DNA of 64,000 nt from Bathynomus jamesi (GCA_023014485.1 JAJOZX010006158.1:124001-188000), one strand, 5' to 3'. Positions 53,690 through 64,000 are shown, counted from the stretch's first letter. Translations and numbers: made by a program. Notes: generated by a model from the sequence alone, not told the origin.

Positions 53690-54445
53690 TTTACTGGGGA
53701 AGGTGAAGGTTCCCCTCTGTACGTCAAAACCAAAATACCCCACGTTTCCCCACCGTCTAAACAAAATATGTCCCCTTTTTCCCTCACGCATCACAATTAA
53801 AATTTTTGAAGATCCATATAAAAAATTACCAATTTTAAGACTGAATTACAATACGCCTTTAGGGCTTACCAAATTAAAGCATTTGTGAATAATTTTTTTT
53901 TACTTAAACTCTATAATAAATCAAGAGGCAGTATGTGTATTTTAATTATCATCATCATACAATGCTGATAATGATTAAACATTTAAAAGTTATCAGAGAT
54001 AGTGTCGAATAAACAAATTTTATGAGACACATTGTAGCGCAATTGTTGTTCCTCATCAGTTTCAAAACCTTCGAAGTCACACTATCTAATTTCCTCGCTT
54101 ACTTTCATTTCTTTTAATTGTATGTTGCGAGGATGCCATAAATTCATTTCAGGGCCAAATAAGCTTATAGGATATATTGTATCATAGATGGGAAAATATT
54201 CCCACAGTTCCACATTTCTTACTTAATAGTAGATTATATATACTCGTAGTTGGAGATTCCTTAAGGAGTAATCGCAACTCTGAACATTTTCTTGGATTCT
54301 GGCTTTAGTTAATCCTGCATCATATAAGCGAATAGACTGAAAAAAAAACAACGGTTTACTTAAATATAACAGGAATATCTGTTATGCAGATATTCCTGTT
54401 CTAATTAAGTACTCTCCTTTATGATTTATTTTAAAAGAAATCTTG
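53690..54445. other. Spacer, possible hAT edge
   Basis: TTTACTGGGGAAGGTGAAGG at 53691 looks like an element edge, but no partner was found. Otherwise AT-rich with no gene. Confidence 0.35.
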
Positions 54446-54449
54446 ATTT

Positions 54450-56860
54450 TTTTTTTTTTTTTTTTTTTATACAGGAAGGAAGAAAGGGCCAGGGACGAAT
54501 GTCCGCAAAACGCCCCCACCCACATCAAAATAAAAGAGAAAGAAAAGAGCCAAAATCTAGGTCCAAGGTTTTCGAGATGCCCGGACACTCTGCGCTTGAA
54601 AGATTGGAGGTCATAGACAAGGGAAAGATGGATTGAGGAAGATTGTTCCAGTGTTAACTGGGAGAGTAGATGAAAGATTAAAAGTATCGATTAACCCTTG
54701 CGTTAGAGTGTTAATTGAACAGAAAAGGAATGAGGATGTGTCGAAAGTCGGGTACTGTGTGCTCTCCTTAAAGGAGGCGGCATGCAATTAGAGAGTTCAG
54801 AAGAGCAGAGTCCATTATAACAGCAATAATAAAGAGAGACTGAGGCAACATTGCGGCGAAGAGAGAGGGATTGAAGAGTCATTAAGTGGCAGGGAATTTA
54901 TGAGGCGAAAAGCCTCCGATTTCACTCGGTCAAGAAGAGTTGTGTGGGTTGAGCCACCCCCCACACACAAGAAGTCTACTCCATACAGTGGTGGACGAAA
55001 TCCCTGTACGAAGACACCAACTGAATTGGGGTGAAGAAATTGCTGAGCCGATACAGCACACCTAACCTCTTTGAAGCTGTTTTAGGTTGTATATATGATC
55101 TTTCCAGGAAAGATCACGAGAAAAGGAAACACCAGGAATGTTAAGATAAGAAGAAGGATTGAGTTGTGTATTGTTGAAGGTAAGGGGATAGTCGTGTGGA
55201 AGATGTGACGAGTAGACAGATGAAGAAACCGAATTTTTGAGGCACTGAAACACCAAAGGTTTTCTCTGGCTCACTCAGTAGTTGAAACATCAGAAGTCAG
55301 GCACACCATAGCCGTCCTACGCCAGGAACGCTTTGTGAAGCGGGTGAAGAAGTGAAGAGTGGAATCATTGGCATAGGAGTGGATAGGACAGGAAACGAGA
55401 CTTAATAGATCATTGATATATAAAAGGAAGAGTGGGCGACAAAACAGAACCCCGAGGAACACCACTGTTGATAGCTTTAGGAGAAGAATAGTGGCCATCT
55501 ACAAACGCAACTATAGATTGGACAGAAAAAAATTAAAGATGAAGGCACAGATAGAAGGATAGAAACCGAACGAGGGCAGTTTCGAAATAAAGGATTTGTG
55601 TCAGACTCTATCAAAAGCTTTTGATATGGCTAACGCAATAGCAAAGGTTTCACCGAAATCCGAAGGAGGATGACCAAGAGTCAGAGATATGCAAGAAGAT
55701 CGCCAGTAGAGCGTCCCTTGCGGAACTCATCTTGTCGATCTGAAAGAAGATTGTGAGTAGAGAAGTGTTTAAGAATCTTCCTATTAAGGATAGTTTCAGA
55801 AACTTTGGAAAGGCAGGAAATCAAAGCAACTGGACGATAAATAATTGGAGGGTTGATAGCGGTCACCCTTCTTTTGGACAGGCTGACTGAAAATGAACTT
55901 CCAGCGGGAAGGAAAAGTATCAGATGAAAGACGAAGACAAAAGAACTTGCATAGGCAGGGTGTCATCACAGAAGCACATTTCTTGAGAACAACAGGAAGA
56001 GCACCATCAGCACCGACGCCTTCCTGGAGTTGAGCCCAGATAGGGTAGGAAAGCATCTTTGGAAGAGATTCTAATTGTAGACATAATTAAGTCAGAGGGA
56101 GGAGGAAATTGGGGAACAGTACCGGAATCATACAGGCTTGAGTTGGAGGCGAAAGTTTAAGCGAAGAATTCAGCTTTATCAGAAGAGACGACAACCGAGC
56201 CGTCGGAATGGAATAAGAGGACGGATAGAAGTAGTAAAGTTGTTGGAGAGTTTCTTGGCTAGGTGCCAGATACAGCGAGAAGAATTAGAATTAGAAAGGT
56301 TTTCATGTTTTTATTTGATGAAGGAATTTTTGGCGAGTAGAAGAACAGATTTTGCTCGATTCTGGGCAGAAATATAATCTGAGCGAGAGTCAGGAGTTGG
56401 ATGGCAACGGTACCTTCTGAAAGCCTCCTCTCTGTTGCGGATAGCATTAGAACGAGCAAAGTTAAACTAAGGTGTAATAGGAATAGAATATGAAAGTACG
56501 CCTCCATACCCGAGAGAATCACCTCCGTGATGCGCTCAGCACATCGGAAGGGCCCCGGCCACGGACGCAGTAATCCTTTCATGGGAAATCACAGAAGTAC
56601 TGCCTAAGAGCCTCCCAATCAGCGGCGCCAAAGTGCCAAAGGCGCCTCTTGGGAGGATTCAAAGTTCGAACTGGAGCGATAGGACAGGAAACACACGCAA
56701 GATTGTGTGGGAGAAGCCCAATGGAGAAAAACGTTTGACAGAGTAAGAAGGATGAGTTGTGCGAAATAAATCCAGAGTGTTGGGCCTATCTCCAAGGCGA
56801 TAGTGGATAAGAGTAGAGTGCTGTACAATCTGCTCTAGGTCATTCTGGCTAGAGAAGTTA
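54450..56860 (-). pseudogene. Jockey/CR1-type LINE with tail T2
   Basis: The minus strand holds pieces of one long polyprotein. An endonuclease-end segment lies at 56828-56260 (LLSTIALEIGPTLWIYF), a linker at 56056-55796, then RT motifs YRPVALISCLSKVSETIL and GRSTGDLLAYL (55866-55681), VPQGSVL-like and LFLLYINDLLSLVS with SYANDSTLHF (55498-55271; FADD changed to AND), then NIPGVSFSRDLSWKDHIYNL (55274-55062) and a C-terminus with WNNLPQSIFPLS and DLDFGSFLFYFDVGG (54660-54490). Ends with the T2 tail and A-run. Many frameshifts; inactive. Confidence 0.8.
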
Positions 56861-56861
56861 G

Positions 56862-57825
56862 GCTTTGTTGGTTAATGGTAAAAGGTAAATTTGAAGATCA
56901 TTTAAACTTTACCATAACTCCTCTAACTCTTTCAATGTTTTGGCTTGAAAAGACTCGCTTTTATCTTCCCACGTTTTTTCGCATGTGATCTCTTCACATA
57001 AATGTTTACTTCTTTTTGGTCAAATATCATTTTGCCGTAAACTCGCAACTTCCTGTTGATAACATGTAAAAAGAAAAATTTATACATACTCTGTTTCTTT
57101 TGAAAAAGACTTGAAAGATGGCAGGTCGAATGATGACTCCTAAAACTTTCTTCATTAAACTTTTATCATCCATGTTATATATTTCTGAATTTTCATCCAA
57201 ACATTTCTTTGAGGCAATTCCATAATATTTTTGAGGCATTTATTCATACGTTTGATAAATCAAACTGACATGATTTTCATCATTTTTAATCTTAACTGAA
57301 TCTTGCATTTTTTTTTTTCATTTTTTCTAACGAACTCGATTACAGTTTCAAGAATAGCCGTTTTAATTCGTAAGCACATAACATACTCAACCCTGCAGCA
57401 TTGTGAATCATTAGCAAATTCGAAACTTGTATTTTTAAAGCTACTTAATTAACCATTATTATGACACACAAATATAAATAATTTTGGGGGGGGTAAATTT
57501 TTTTTGAAAATTTTGTTTTTAATATTAAAAAAAAATATATAATTTTTAAACAGAGAACAACTAATTCCTTTTATGCTTTTTGTTCAGTAATTCACAAACA
57601 AATTTTTTATTTTAGATAAAATTATGAAAAAAAATTTTTCATTTGGTTTAAAATTTAATTATTTTTTAATATTAAACTTTCAGTTTGTTTATTAAGAACG
57701 TATCGTTTATTTAACATTAATTAATACAAAAATTAATAGAAAAAATTAATTCTGAAAAGTATTTCTTTAATTTAGAAAAAAAATTATGTAATTTAAACAT
57801 AAAATGTCTTTACTTCGGAATTAGT
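56862..57825. other. AT-rich low-complexity spacer
   Basis: 57480-57800 is dominated by A/T homopolymer mixtures. A 70-codon frame at 57027-57239 (minus) has no known motif. Nothing supported. Confidence 0.4.
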
Positions 57826-57828
57826 CAT

Positions 57829-57963
57829 GCTCAGATTTATAATGTCTTCATGTTCAGATTTATAATGTCTTCATGTTCAGATTTATAATGTCTTCATGTT
57901 CAGATTTATAATGTCTTAATTTCCAGATTTATAATGTCTTAATTTCCAGATTTATAATGTCTA
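57829..57963. repeat. 23-bp minisatellite, ~6 units
   Basis: The unit CAGATTTATAATGTCTTCATG plus two bases repeats about six times; the last two units carry AATTTC in place of CATGTT, so the array has two variants in blocks. Confidence 0.9.
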
Positions 57964-58082
57964 ACTGAATTTACTGAAATTTTATCTTTATATAAGAATT
58001 TCTATGAACTCTTAACTTAATTACCTTATACTAAATTCAGCACATTATCCTACAGAAGTAAATATGGAAATTTTTATACCCT

Positions 58083-58145
58083 TACTGGATTCGAACCGTT
58101 GTTCCTTAGATACAGTATCTATTCACCACATTCGGAGTTGTGGCG
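58083..58145 (-). pseudogene. tRNA-like fragment
   Basis: The minus strand has an A-box-like TGTGGTGAATAGATAC and a B-box GGTTCGAATCC about 30 bases apart. No clear acceptor stem; probably part of a SINE. Confidence 0.35.
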
Positions 58146-58169
58146 TTGTTAGACACATTTGGTATTTAT

Positions 58170-59095
58170 CGTATTTCCCGGCGTATAACACGCACCCTAA
58201 TTTTTGAAGAGAAAATTTAGGAAAATAAAAATTTAGGAAAAAACATACCTCCTACCTCACTTCACATGTACAATTTTAACGAGTTAATTTTAACATGTAC
58301 AATTACCGGTAATTTTACATGTACAATTAATTTTAACCATCCCTGTTAGTGTTGGATCAGTTCAGAGCCCACATAACTGATACAATTAAGAAGAGGTTTA
58401 TAAATTATAAGACAAAGATAGCGGTAATTCCTGGTGGCCTTACTTCGCAATTGCAACCTTCGGATGTATCAATAAACAAACCATTCAAAAACTTCATGCG
58501 TGGGGAATGGAATAAATGGATGGCTGCCCCAACTCACGAATTGACACCTACAGGACGGATTAAGCGGCCCACTATTCCACAGGTGTGTCAGTGGGTCAAG
58601 ACATCATGGGATGAAGTTAGAAAAGAGATAATAATAAAATCTTTTAAGAAATGTGGCATAAGTAATGCCCTGGATGGTACCGAGGATGACTTATTATACA
58701 AAGACAGTGAGAGTTCCAACACGGAGAGCAGCAGTGATGAAGCTTTTGGTTTCGAAGACAGCGCTGAGAATCATGAGGATAGCAGCAGTGATGATGAATA
58801 AACCATATGTCAGTTTGTTTCCATTTATTATTTTTATATTTAGGTTCAATAATAAACATTTCCTTTTTCTTTTAATTTGCATTTATAATGTTAAGAGTAA
58901 ATACTGAATAACAGGAATGTTTTTTTTGCCTAAAGGTAATTGTTCAGTGTATAGTGCAAAAAATGTGCCACGAGACGATATACAGCCAAAATATAATAAT
59001 ACGACCATCCCTCCCTACCAAAAATGTGTACCATCGCCGTATAACATGCAGGGTGATTTTTGGAGTATTTTGGGGAAAAAAAATTTATAGTATAC
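58170..59095 (+). mobile_element. Pogo/Tigger-type element relic
   Basis: CGTATAACACGCACCCTAAT with A-rich text at the left and a related CGTATAACATGCAGGGTGAT at the right; these are direct rather than inverted, so at least one true end is missing. Between them lies the 3' third of a pogo-type transposase. Confidence 0.55.
58349..58801 (+). pseudogene. Pogo/Tigger transposase, C-terminal third
   Basis: Opens inside the DDE domain: LDQFRAHITDTIKKRFI, IAVIPGGLTSQLQPSDVSIN (the D of QPSDVSIN is the expected last catalytic acid), KPFKNFMRGEWNKWM, then the normal variable C-terminus with PTIPQVCQWVKTSWDEV and an acidic, serine-rich tail. 150 codons without a stop; the N-terminal DNA-binding domains and first two acids are absent. 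Confidence 0.85.
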
Positions 59096-59096
59096 T

Positions 59097-59132
59097 GTGT
59101 GTGTGTGTATGTGTGTGTGTGTGTGTGTGTAA
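59097..59132. repeat. (TG)n microsatellite
   Basis: TG dinucleotides with one TA interruption. Confidence 0.9.
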
Positions 59133-59157
59133 GCGAAGAATGGTGTTTAGTGTTTAC

Positions 59158-60146
59158 CAGTGGTGGGCACCGTTAACCAAAAAGTTAACTCCGATAACGA
59201 TAATCCGATAATTTTACTACAAAGTTAACGGAAGTTAACGATAATCCGTTAACGATAACTATTTCTTTACTAACATTTAAAAAATCAAGGAAAAAAGCTT
59301 TAAAACCCATAGAAAATGTTTATTTATGCAAAATCCAACAATAAATAGGTATTTAACTGTATTTTTATCAAGTTTTGCAACTTTTTTGCTTAATAACTTT
59401 TATTTTTTATTTTTAATAAAAAATGTACTGATTACATGTTTTGAAACCCTTGTAACCACTAACCATTAACTAAATTTTAATTTACCAGAGAATTATTATG
59501 GCGGGAACTGAAAGGTAAAATTAAATTTTAGGCACATTTATTAAAGACTGACACAATGTGCTGGTTGCCCTTCAGAAAGACCAACTTCTCAAAGTTAGGC
59601 CCAACTGCCAGTCTTGACCTCTTGGGCCTCAGGATGTCCTTGCCGAGAGAGAAGAACCGTTCCACTGCGGCAGAGGACGGAATTGGCGTATTGTACTTCA
59701 GGAAGAGGTTGATGAAGATCTGCTCCCCCATGAAGTCAGAGTCGGCCATGTCTACCTTCCCATCAGTGTCCAGCCAAGTGTCGACAAGTCTCTTGGCCTT
59801 CTGCTTGACACTGGTACTTGAGCCACCGGCCGTCCACCCAGCGAAGAGGTCGTCAGGCATGCTGCTGTCGCTAGAGCTGGTGGTGCTGTCAACGTTCCGG
59901 TTCCTCAGTGCTCTCTCGACCTCGTCCTCCATGGCGGCCCTGACAGAGACAGTTTGGTCGCTGTCGAACCTGCGCAGCCAGTGGAGTTAACGTGTTAACG
60001 GACTTTAACAGACTAAATATCGAGTTATCGGAAGTTAACTGGTCCGATAACGATAAATGGAAATTAACTTCCGTTAATAGTCCGTTAAAAAAAGTTAACT
60101 TCGTTAATTAACTGTTATCGGATTAACGCTTTAGTGCCAAACACTG
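59158..60146 (-). mobile_element. Deleted hAT element with perfect 8-bp TSD
   Basis: CAGTGGTGGGCACCGTTAAC at the left, inverse CAGTGTTTGGCACTAAAGC at the right; GTGTTTAC at 59150-59157 and 60147-60154. GTTAACGATAA and GATAACGATAA repeats in both orientations fill the subterminal zones. Encodes a C-terminal transposase fragment on the minus strand. Confidence 0.92.
59528..59932 (-). pseudogene. hAT transposase C-terminal fragment
   Basis: 134 codons open: a serine-rich acidic start (STTSSSDSSMPDDLFAGW), then FMGEQIFINLFLKYNTPIPS, SAAVERFFSLGKDILRPKRS, FEKLVFLKGN: the hATC dimerisation domain. The rest of the gene is deleted. GC-rich compared with the flanks. Confidence 0.85.
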
Positions 60147-60272
60147 GTGTTTACCTTCGAAAAGGTTTGTCTATATTTTTAGTTTAATTTTAGATTAAGA
60201 TTTATCATAGCTTTATCATTCTTTTACTTCTCATAGGAGAAATTCATATTTTTCTATTTCTACAAACCATAA

Positions 60273-60605
60273 TTGTACCTGTACCAACAATTCCCTGGTC
60301 ATTGGATAGGACGTCGAGGGCCTGTGGAATTGTCAGCTAGAAGCCCGGATCTCACGCCACTAGATTTTTATCTCTTGGGCCACTTGAAAGCGCTGGTATA
60401 CGCAGAGAAAATTAGGAGTGTTGAACATTTGCGGCAGCGCATTATTACTCCTGACATCATTCACCGTGTGCTTGCTGACTGGGTATCACGTTTGAATTTG
60501 TGTATTGAAAACAATGGTGGACATATTGAGCACGTTCTGTAAATAAAAGCTTTTGTTTTGCCTTTTTTTTATTATTTCTTCTATGATGCCGGACTTATGG
60601 GACAT
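60273..60605 (+). pseudogene. Mariner-type transposase C-terminus with element end
   Basis: FPGHWIGRRGPVELSARSPD, LTPLDFYLLGHLKALVYAEK, then RLNLCIENNGGHIEHVL and stop at 60540. The third catalytic Asp (RSPD) is present. The 3' terminus GCCGGACTTATGGGACATCC follows at ~60586-60605. The 5' part is missing. Confidence 0.85.
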
Positions 60606-60615
60606 CCTGTGTGTG

Positions 60616-60631
60616 TATATATATATATATA

Positions 60632-60673
<42 letters not shown>

Positions 60674-60695
60674 TATATATATATATATATATATA
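60616..60695. repeat. (TA)n microsatellite
   Basis: TA tract interrupted by TATTATATTA. Confidence 0.9.
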
Positions 60696-60849
60696 ACGAT
60701 AATTGTCCTCAAGAACAAATGAGAAAGTTCATCAATATTATGGTAGAACGTGGGTCAGTCTTATATTATGCAAAGGGAAAGCAACACAATTCATTCAATA
60801 AATCTGTTATTATTTATTCAATTTTATTATCAAATCAAAACTAACTCTA

Positions 60850-60854
<5 letters not shown>

Positions 60855-60905
<51 letters not shown>
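60855..60905. repeat. (TA)n microsatellite
   Basis: Uninterrupted TA tract. Confidence 0.9.
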
Positions 60906-60907
<2 letters not shown>

Positions 60908-60914
60908 TATATAA

Positions 60915-61075
60915 TGCAAACCCACAATGAAAAGAAAAAATTATTCCAAGGGCTTTCGTGAATTGAGCAACACATCTCGTCAGGGAATACACAGAATGTC
61001 GTGGAATAATTTTTTCTTTTGCCTCATAGATTTGCATCATTCATTTATTTCACGTTTTAAGTGTGAAATTCATGA
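60915..61075. mobile_element. Penelope-like terminal foldback
   Basis: TGCAAACCCACAATGAAAAG at the left is repeated, altered and inverted, near 61010-61035, with ATTATTCCAAGG / GTGGAATAATTTTT between. The right side TTATTTCACGTTTTAAGTGTG matches the Penelope end at 38918-38937. The left copy contains a hammerhead-like motif. Confidence 0.6.
60942..60989 (-). ncRNA. Hammerhead-ribozyme-like motif
   Basis: Minus strand: stem I TATTCC, core CTGACGA, a 19-base stem II region with GTG/CAC at its base, GAAA, minimal stem III (AG-CC-CT), T at the cleavage position, then GGAATA, a perfect six-pair closure of stem I. Stem II is weaker than in the 28243-28282 copy. Confidence 0.5.
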
Positions 61076-61079
61076 TATA

Positions 61080-61413
61080 CAGGCTGGCGCAAAAATCGCG
61101 CATCATAGGAATTTTCAGTGTTGACTATATTATTTTTTTTCTTTTAGGTAGAGGATGGCTGCGAAATTAACAATAGACAAGAGGGTGAGCTTCGTTTTAA
61201 TGTATGGAATACCAGGTACAACAAATCGATGAATCGGTACAGAATTTAAATTTTGTACCGATTCATCGATTTGTAGTACCTGCTATCCCATGCATTAAAA
61301 CCAAGCTCACCCTCTCGTCTATTGTTAATTTCGCAGCCATCCCCTACCTAAAAGAAAAAAATAATATAGTCAACACTGAAAATTCCTATGATGCGCGACT
61401 TTTGCGCCACCCT
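61080..61413. mobile_element. Mariner-derived foldback MITE
   Basis: Left arm 61080-61240, right arm 61253-61413, almost perfect inverted copies with a ~12-base centre. Each arm has the terminus CAGGCTGGCGCAAAA (or GGGTGGCGCAAAA) and the start of a transposase frame (MAAKLTIDKRVSFVLMYGIP near 61154). Two 5' ends joined head to head. TA lies on both sides. Confidence 0.85.
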
Positions 61414-61414
61414 A

Positions 61415-61434
61415 TATATATATATATATATATC

Positions 61435-61474
<40 letters not shown>

Positions 61475-61493
61475 ATATATATATATATGCGTA

Positions 61494-61541
<48 letters not shown>

Positions 61542-61556
61542 TGTGTGCGCGCGCGT
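61415..61556. repeat. (TA)n, then (TG)n and (CG)n
   Basis: Long compound dinucleotide tract. Confidence 0.9.
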
Positions 61557-61559
61557 AAT

Positions 61560-61885
61560 AAACCCAATGTTAACTTGTTTATGGCTTTTAATTAAATTAA
61601 TTACTGGTAAGGAACTGCCCCAAAGTAAACTTTGGCAATAAAGCCTTGCTGTAATTAGACTCTTTTATAATTAAAACGAAGACAAAGAAAATATAATTAA
61701 TTTCCTAGTTTGTTTTAAGTAAAGAAATAAATCCCATTTTTTTCTGATACCATATAAATTTCTTTGATTTTGTGTCAAAAGCCTGAAGAATTACGAGTTA
61801 CGAGGCTTTCGTAGCGAAATTAATTTTTAATTAATAATTAAGAAATTAAAATATTACTGCTACATTACTACTAGAACATGGATGA
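61560..61885. other. AT-rich spacer
   Basis: No gene. CCTGAAGAATTACG ... TAGCGAAAT near 61781-61823 resembles a Penelope-type end but is incomplete. Confidence 0.35.
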
Positions 61886-61887
61886 AT

Positions 61888-61985
61888 AAAACCCACAGTG
61901 AAGTAAGGTATTTAGGAGAAATTGTCTGGCATTTCGACCAATACTTTGGTCAGCTTCAAAAGCGAGTAATGCTATAACATTATTT
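61888..61985 (-). mobile_element. Penelope-like terminal fragment
   Basis: The minus strand has GAAGCTGACCAAAGTATTGG and TCGAAATGCCAGACAATTTC followed by CACTGTGGGTTTTATTCATC, the layout of Penelope-type termini. The CTGANGA core is not exact (CTGACCA). Confidence 0.45.
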
Positions 61986-62119
61986 TAAAGCCAATTTCTT
62001 ACTCAGTACTTATTACTATCAACTATTCTCTAGTTCACAAGGAATGTATCAGCATTTTTGTATCTTTTAAGCTGTTGAAGTGTGGTAAAAAGAATTATGG
62101 TGTAAAATAAAATTATTAA

Positions 62120-62135
62120 TAGATAATTTGGTGAA

Positions 62136-62177
<42 letters not shown>

Positions 62178-63298
62178 TTACAAGGAGTTAGAAGGACAAG
62201 AGGAAGCCTCAAAGACCTTCCGGTCCACTCTGGGAGGTTCCTGTTATTAAAAAAGTTTATTTTTCTTTCAACTATCCTAGCAGTAGTAGAAAACTGGATA
62301 GAAAAGTAGAAGGCTCTCTCCCAACCCTCCGCTCCCTCCCTGCCAGAGGCAGGTACGGAAAAAGGTTGAAGAAAATACCTTGACCCCTGGAAAAGTAGCC
62401 AAGGAAATTTTACAGGAAAGTGGAGAATATATAAATAGCTCTATATTTAGCATGCTCACAGAGACACCGTGGCAAGCGAACTCCTGCAGAGTTATGTTAT
62501 GTTTTAGTCTTAAACTATGAGAGTATTCAGTACTTTGTCTAGCCTATTTTTAAACACATTTACACTTTGACTGGAAACAACCTCTGAGGGAAGTTGGTTC
62601 CAGATATTAATTATTTTATAGGAAAAGAAATTCCCGCAGACAGAGGTCCTAAATGTCTTTAGTTCCAGTTTAAACCCATTATTTCTTGTCGGATTGGCAT
62701 TAAGTGAGAATAAGTTTCTGTAATCTACCCTGTCTATTCCATTGAGCATCTTGAAGACTTGAATAAGCTAACCCCACAACCTCCTCGTCTCTAAGGTAAA
62801 CAGATTTAGGCGCTCCAATCTCCGTTGGTAGCTTTGCATTCTCATTGAAGGGATCAGTTTTGTAGCCCTTACTTGTACTCTTTCTAACCTTTCTATGTCC
62901 TTCCTCAGGGATGGAGACCAAAACTGCGCACAGTATTCCAGTTGAGATCTGACTAGTGAATTATGAAGAGACATTACAGTCTCCTTGTTCCGAAACTGGA
63001 ACTGTCTTTTAATATAACCTAATATTTTTAAGGCCCTCTTTTCGACTTCTGCACAGTGCTTCGACGGTTCAGATCATTGCTGATATAGACCCCTAAGTCT
63101 TTCTCTAGATCGGTCTCAGTCAAGTTCCTTCCCAAGAGAGAGTAATCGGTCTTCGGGTTTTTATAACCTATGTGCATTACCTTACATTTGTCCAAGTTGA
63201 ATGGCATCTGCCAAGTAGCAGACCATTCGTCCAACCTGTCAAGATCGTTCTGAAGTGTTCTTACGCCCTCCTCAGTACCTACACTTTTTGCAGTCAGA
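62120..63298 (-). pseudogene. CR1 LINE copy 3, 3' part
   Basis: Reading from 63298: VGTEEGVRTLQNDL, WSATWQMPFNLDKCKVMHIG, LTETDLEKDLGVYISNDLN, LHNSLVRSQLEYCAQFWSPS, LRKDIERLERVQVRATKLIP (62974-62768), then NPTRNNGFKLELKTFRTSVC, GNFFSYKIINIWNQLPSEVV and stop near 62510. A 3' UTR follows (to 62175) with TCCTTCTAACTCCTTGTAAC and a (TC)n end (GA at 62139-62175 on the plus strand). Clearly related to copies 1 and 2 but a different subfamily. Confidence 0.88.
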
Positions 63299-63299
63299 G

Positions 63300-63537
63300 G
63301 AGAGCATCCTTAACCTAAGCTAAAAGGACAGAGTAGGGATGGGATGGGGTCCTAGTAACCCACGGGACAGGATTGTACAACAGACTTCACCCGCCCTCCC
63401 GAAAGAGAGAGAACCTAAAGGAACTGGCAGCCAATTTCTCTAGAATCCCACGACTCGGGACCGGAGGGCTGTCACACCCCAAGTATAAAGTTTACAACAC
63501 CCAGAAGGAATGTGCATAACCTTTATACCCCCTGCGC

Positions 63538-63540
<3 letters not shown>
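63300..63540. other. GC-richer spacer
   Basis: No coding motif recognised; the CR1 copy breaks off at its left edge. Confidence 0.4.

Positions 63541-63592
<52 letters not shown>
63539..63592. repeat. (GA)n microsatellite
   Basis: About 26 GA units after a short CGCG stretch. Confidence 0.95.
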
Positions 63593-63595
<3 letters not shown>

Positions 63596-63699
63596 TAAAT
63601 TCTGAAGCCGAGTCGTTCGTTGCTAACACGATTGTAACTAAGGACGAACATAATATGTCACTCATACTTTCTTAATTTCTGTGAAGGACAAATTATTCG

Positions 63700-63795
63700 C
63701 CTGCAGGAAAAGATCCCCGGAGGAAAATACCCCCCCCCCCCCCCCCCGAGGAAAAAATCCCCCTGGAAAAATATCCCCCGAGGAATAAATCCTCC
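63700..63795. repeat. C-rich degenerate tandem repeat with C18 run
   Basis: Units of the type GAGGAAAAAATCCCCC recur about five times (AAGATCCCCGGAGGAAAA, an 18-C run, AAATCCCCCTGGAAAA, TATCCCCCGAGGAATAAA). The C-run length may be unreliable. Confidence 0.7.
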
Positions 63796-63899
63796 ATTAG
63801 TCATGAGAAATAAGGATACAGATAATGCTAAATAAAATTTATTCTTTATTAAGAAACAATTAAAAACGAATAGATAATGTACGTGAAAAAATGCCGTGT

Positions 63900-63999
63900 T
63901 TAAAATTTTAGATTGAAGGCGATTCCTTTCAGATAATCTATAATGGATCGGTTATCAACATCATCTACGATACTTTTAATACGAGCTACTGCACTCTTG
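63900..63999 (-). CDS. Partial C-terminal ORF, possible last exon, runs off the window
   Basis: The minus strand is open from the window edge: KSAVARIKSIVDDVDNRSII, DYLKGIAFNLKF, stop at 63900-63902. An AATAAA signal on the same strand lies about 50 bases downstream (63845-63850), as at the end of a real gene. The wording vaguely recalls C-termini of MULE/FLYWCH-type proteins, but 32 codons are too few to decide. Also possible: the end of another element gene. Confidence 0.35.
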   Translation of the reverse strand, partial: KSAVARIKSIVDDVDNRSIIDYLKGIAFNLKF

Positions 64000-64000
64000 T

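Noticed and set aside
61781..61823. Another hammerhead (CTGAAGA ... GCGAAAT)
   Set aside because: A stem II is possible, but I found no stem I or stem III partner.

Overview
This window looks like repeat-dense, AT-rich nuclear DNA from an invertebrate, most likely an arthropod. The evidence is intron-length non-coding stretches, long (TA)n, (TG)n and (TC)n microsatellites, tRNA-derived SINEs, CR1-type LINEs, Penelope-like elements, mariner/Tc1, hAT, pogo and Helitron elements, and a short run of the CTAAC/TTAGG-type telomere motif at 436-480. I see nothing prokaryotic (no operons, no CRISPR), no rRNA and no convincing intact host gene. Species and chromosome position cannot be told from the sequence.

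Layout. 0-7 kb: a CR1-like relic split by a MITE, a 478-bp foldback MITE, a composite two-tRNA SINE beside a deleted hAT element, and an array of ~265-bp units carrying a tRNA-like core. 7-16 kb: pogo-, Tc1- and hAT-type relics, a palindromic MITE family with 6-bp target duplications, a 2.85-kb TIR element (11062-13914) with a 390-residue RNase H-like protein, and one candidate 5' exon (15288-15341). 16-27 kb: two large hAT shells. The first (16352-20625) holds a mariner with 201-bp TIRs and a LINE that itself carries a 476-bp hAT MITE. The second (23533-26900) holds a foldback mariner with a complete non-autonomous Helitron in one arm. 27-41 kb: Penelope termini with hammerhead-like motifs, an unrecognised 150-codon ORF, a CR1 copy spanning endonuclease to the 3' end, an endonuclease relic, second copies of the SINE and the ATCCGC hAT, and a Penelope RT/GIY-YIG relic. 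41-50 kb: a second tRNA-unit array and a hAT (43922-49797) whose coding sequence is split by a 3.5-kb element with ~150-bp TIRs (45220-48704), itself split by a mariner-type copy. 50-64 kb: a second CR1 copy, hAT MITEs, another LINE, a 23-bp minisatellite, a pogo relic, a hAT with a perfect 8-bp duplication, a foldback MITE, a third CR1 copy, and at the right edge a possible last exon (63900-63999, minus).

How the parts work together. Most of the window can be read as a stack of insertions. Several boundaries are fixed by target-site duplications I could read directly, so relative ages follow: in the 43.9-49.8 kb block, hAT came first, then the long-TIR element, then the mariner. The SINE tails resemble the tail of one LINE family here, as expected if that LINE mobilises them. 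The best candidates for something not yet well described are the 3.5-kb long-TIR element with a cysteine-cluster protein, the 2.85-kb RNase H-like element, and the 6-bp-TSD palindromic MITE family. All family names come from motif recognition by eye; no search was run. Almost all coding regions are broken by frameshifts or stops.
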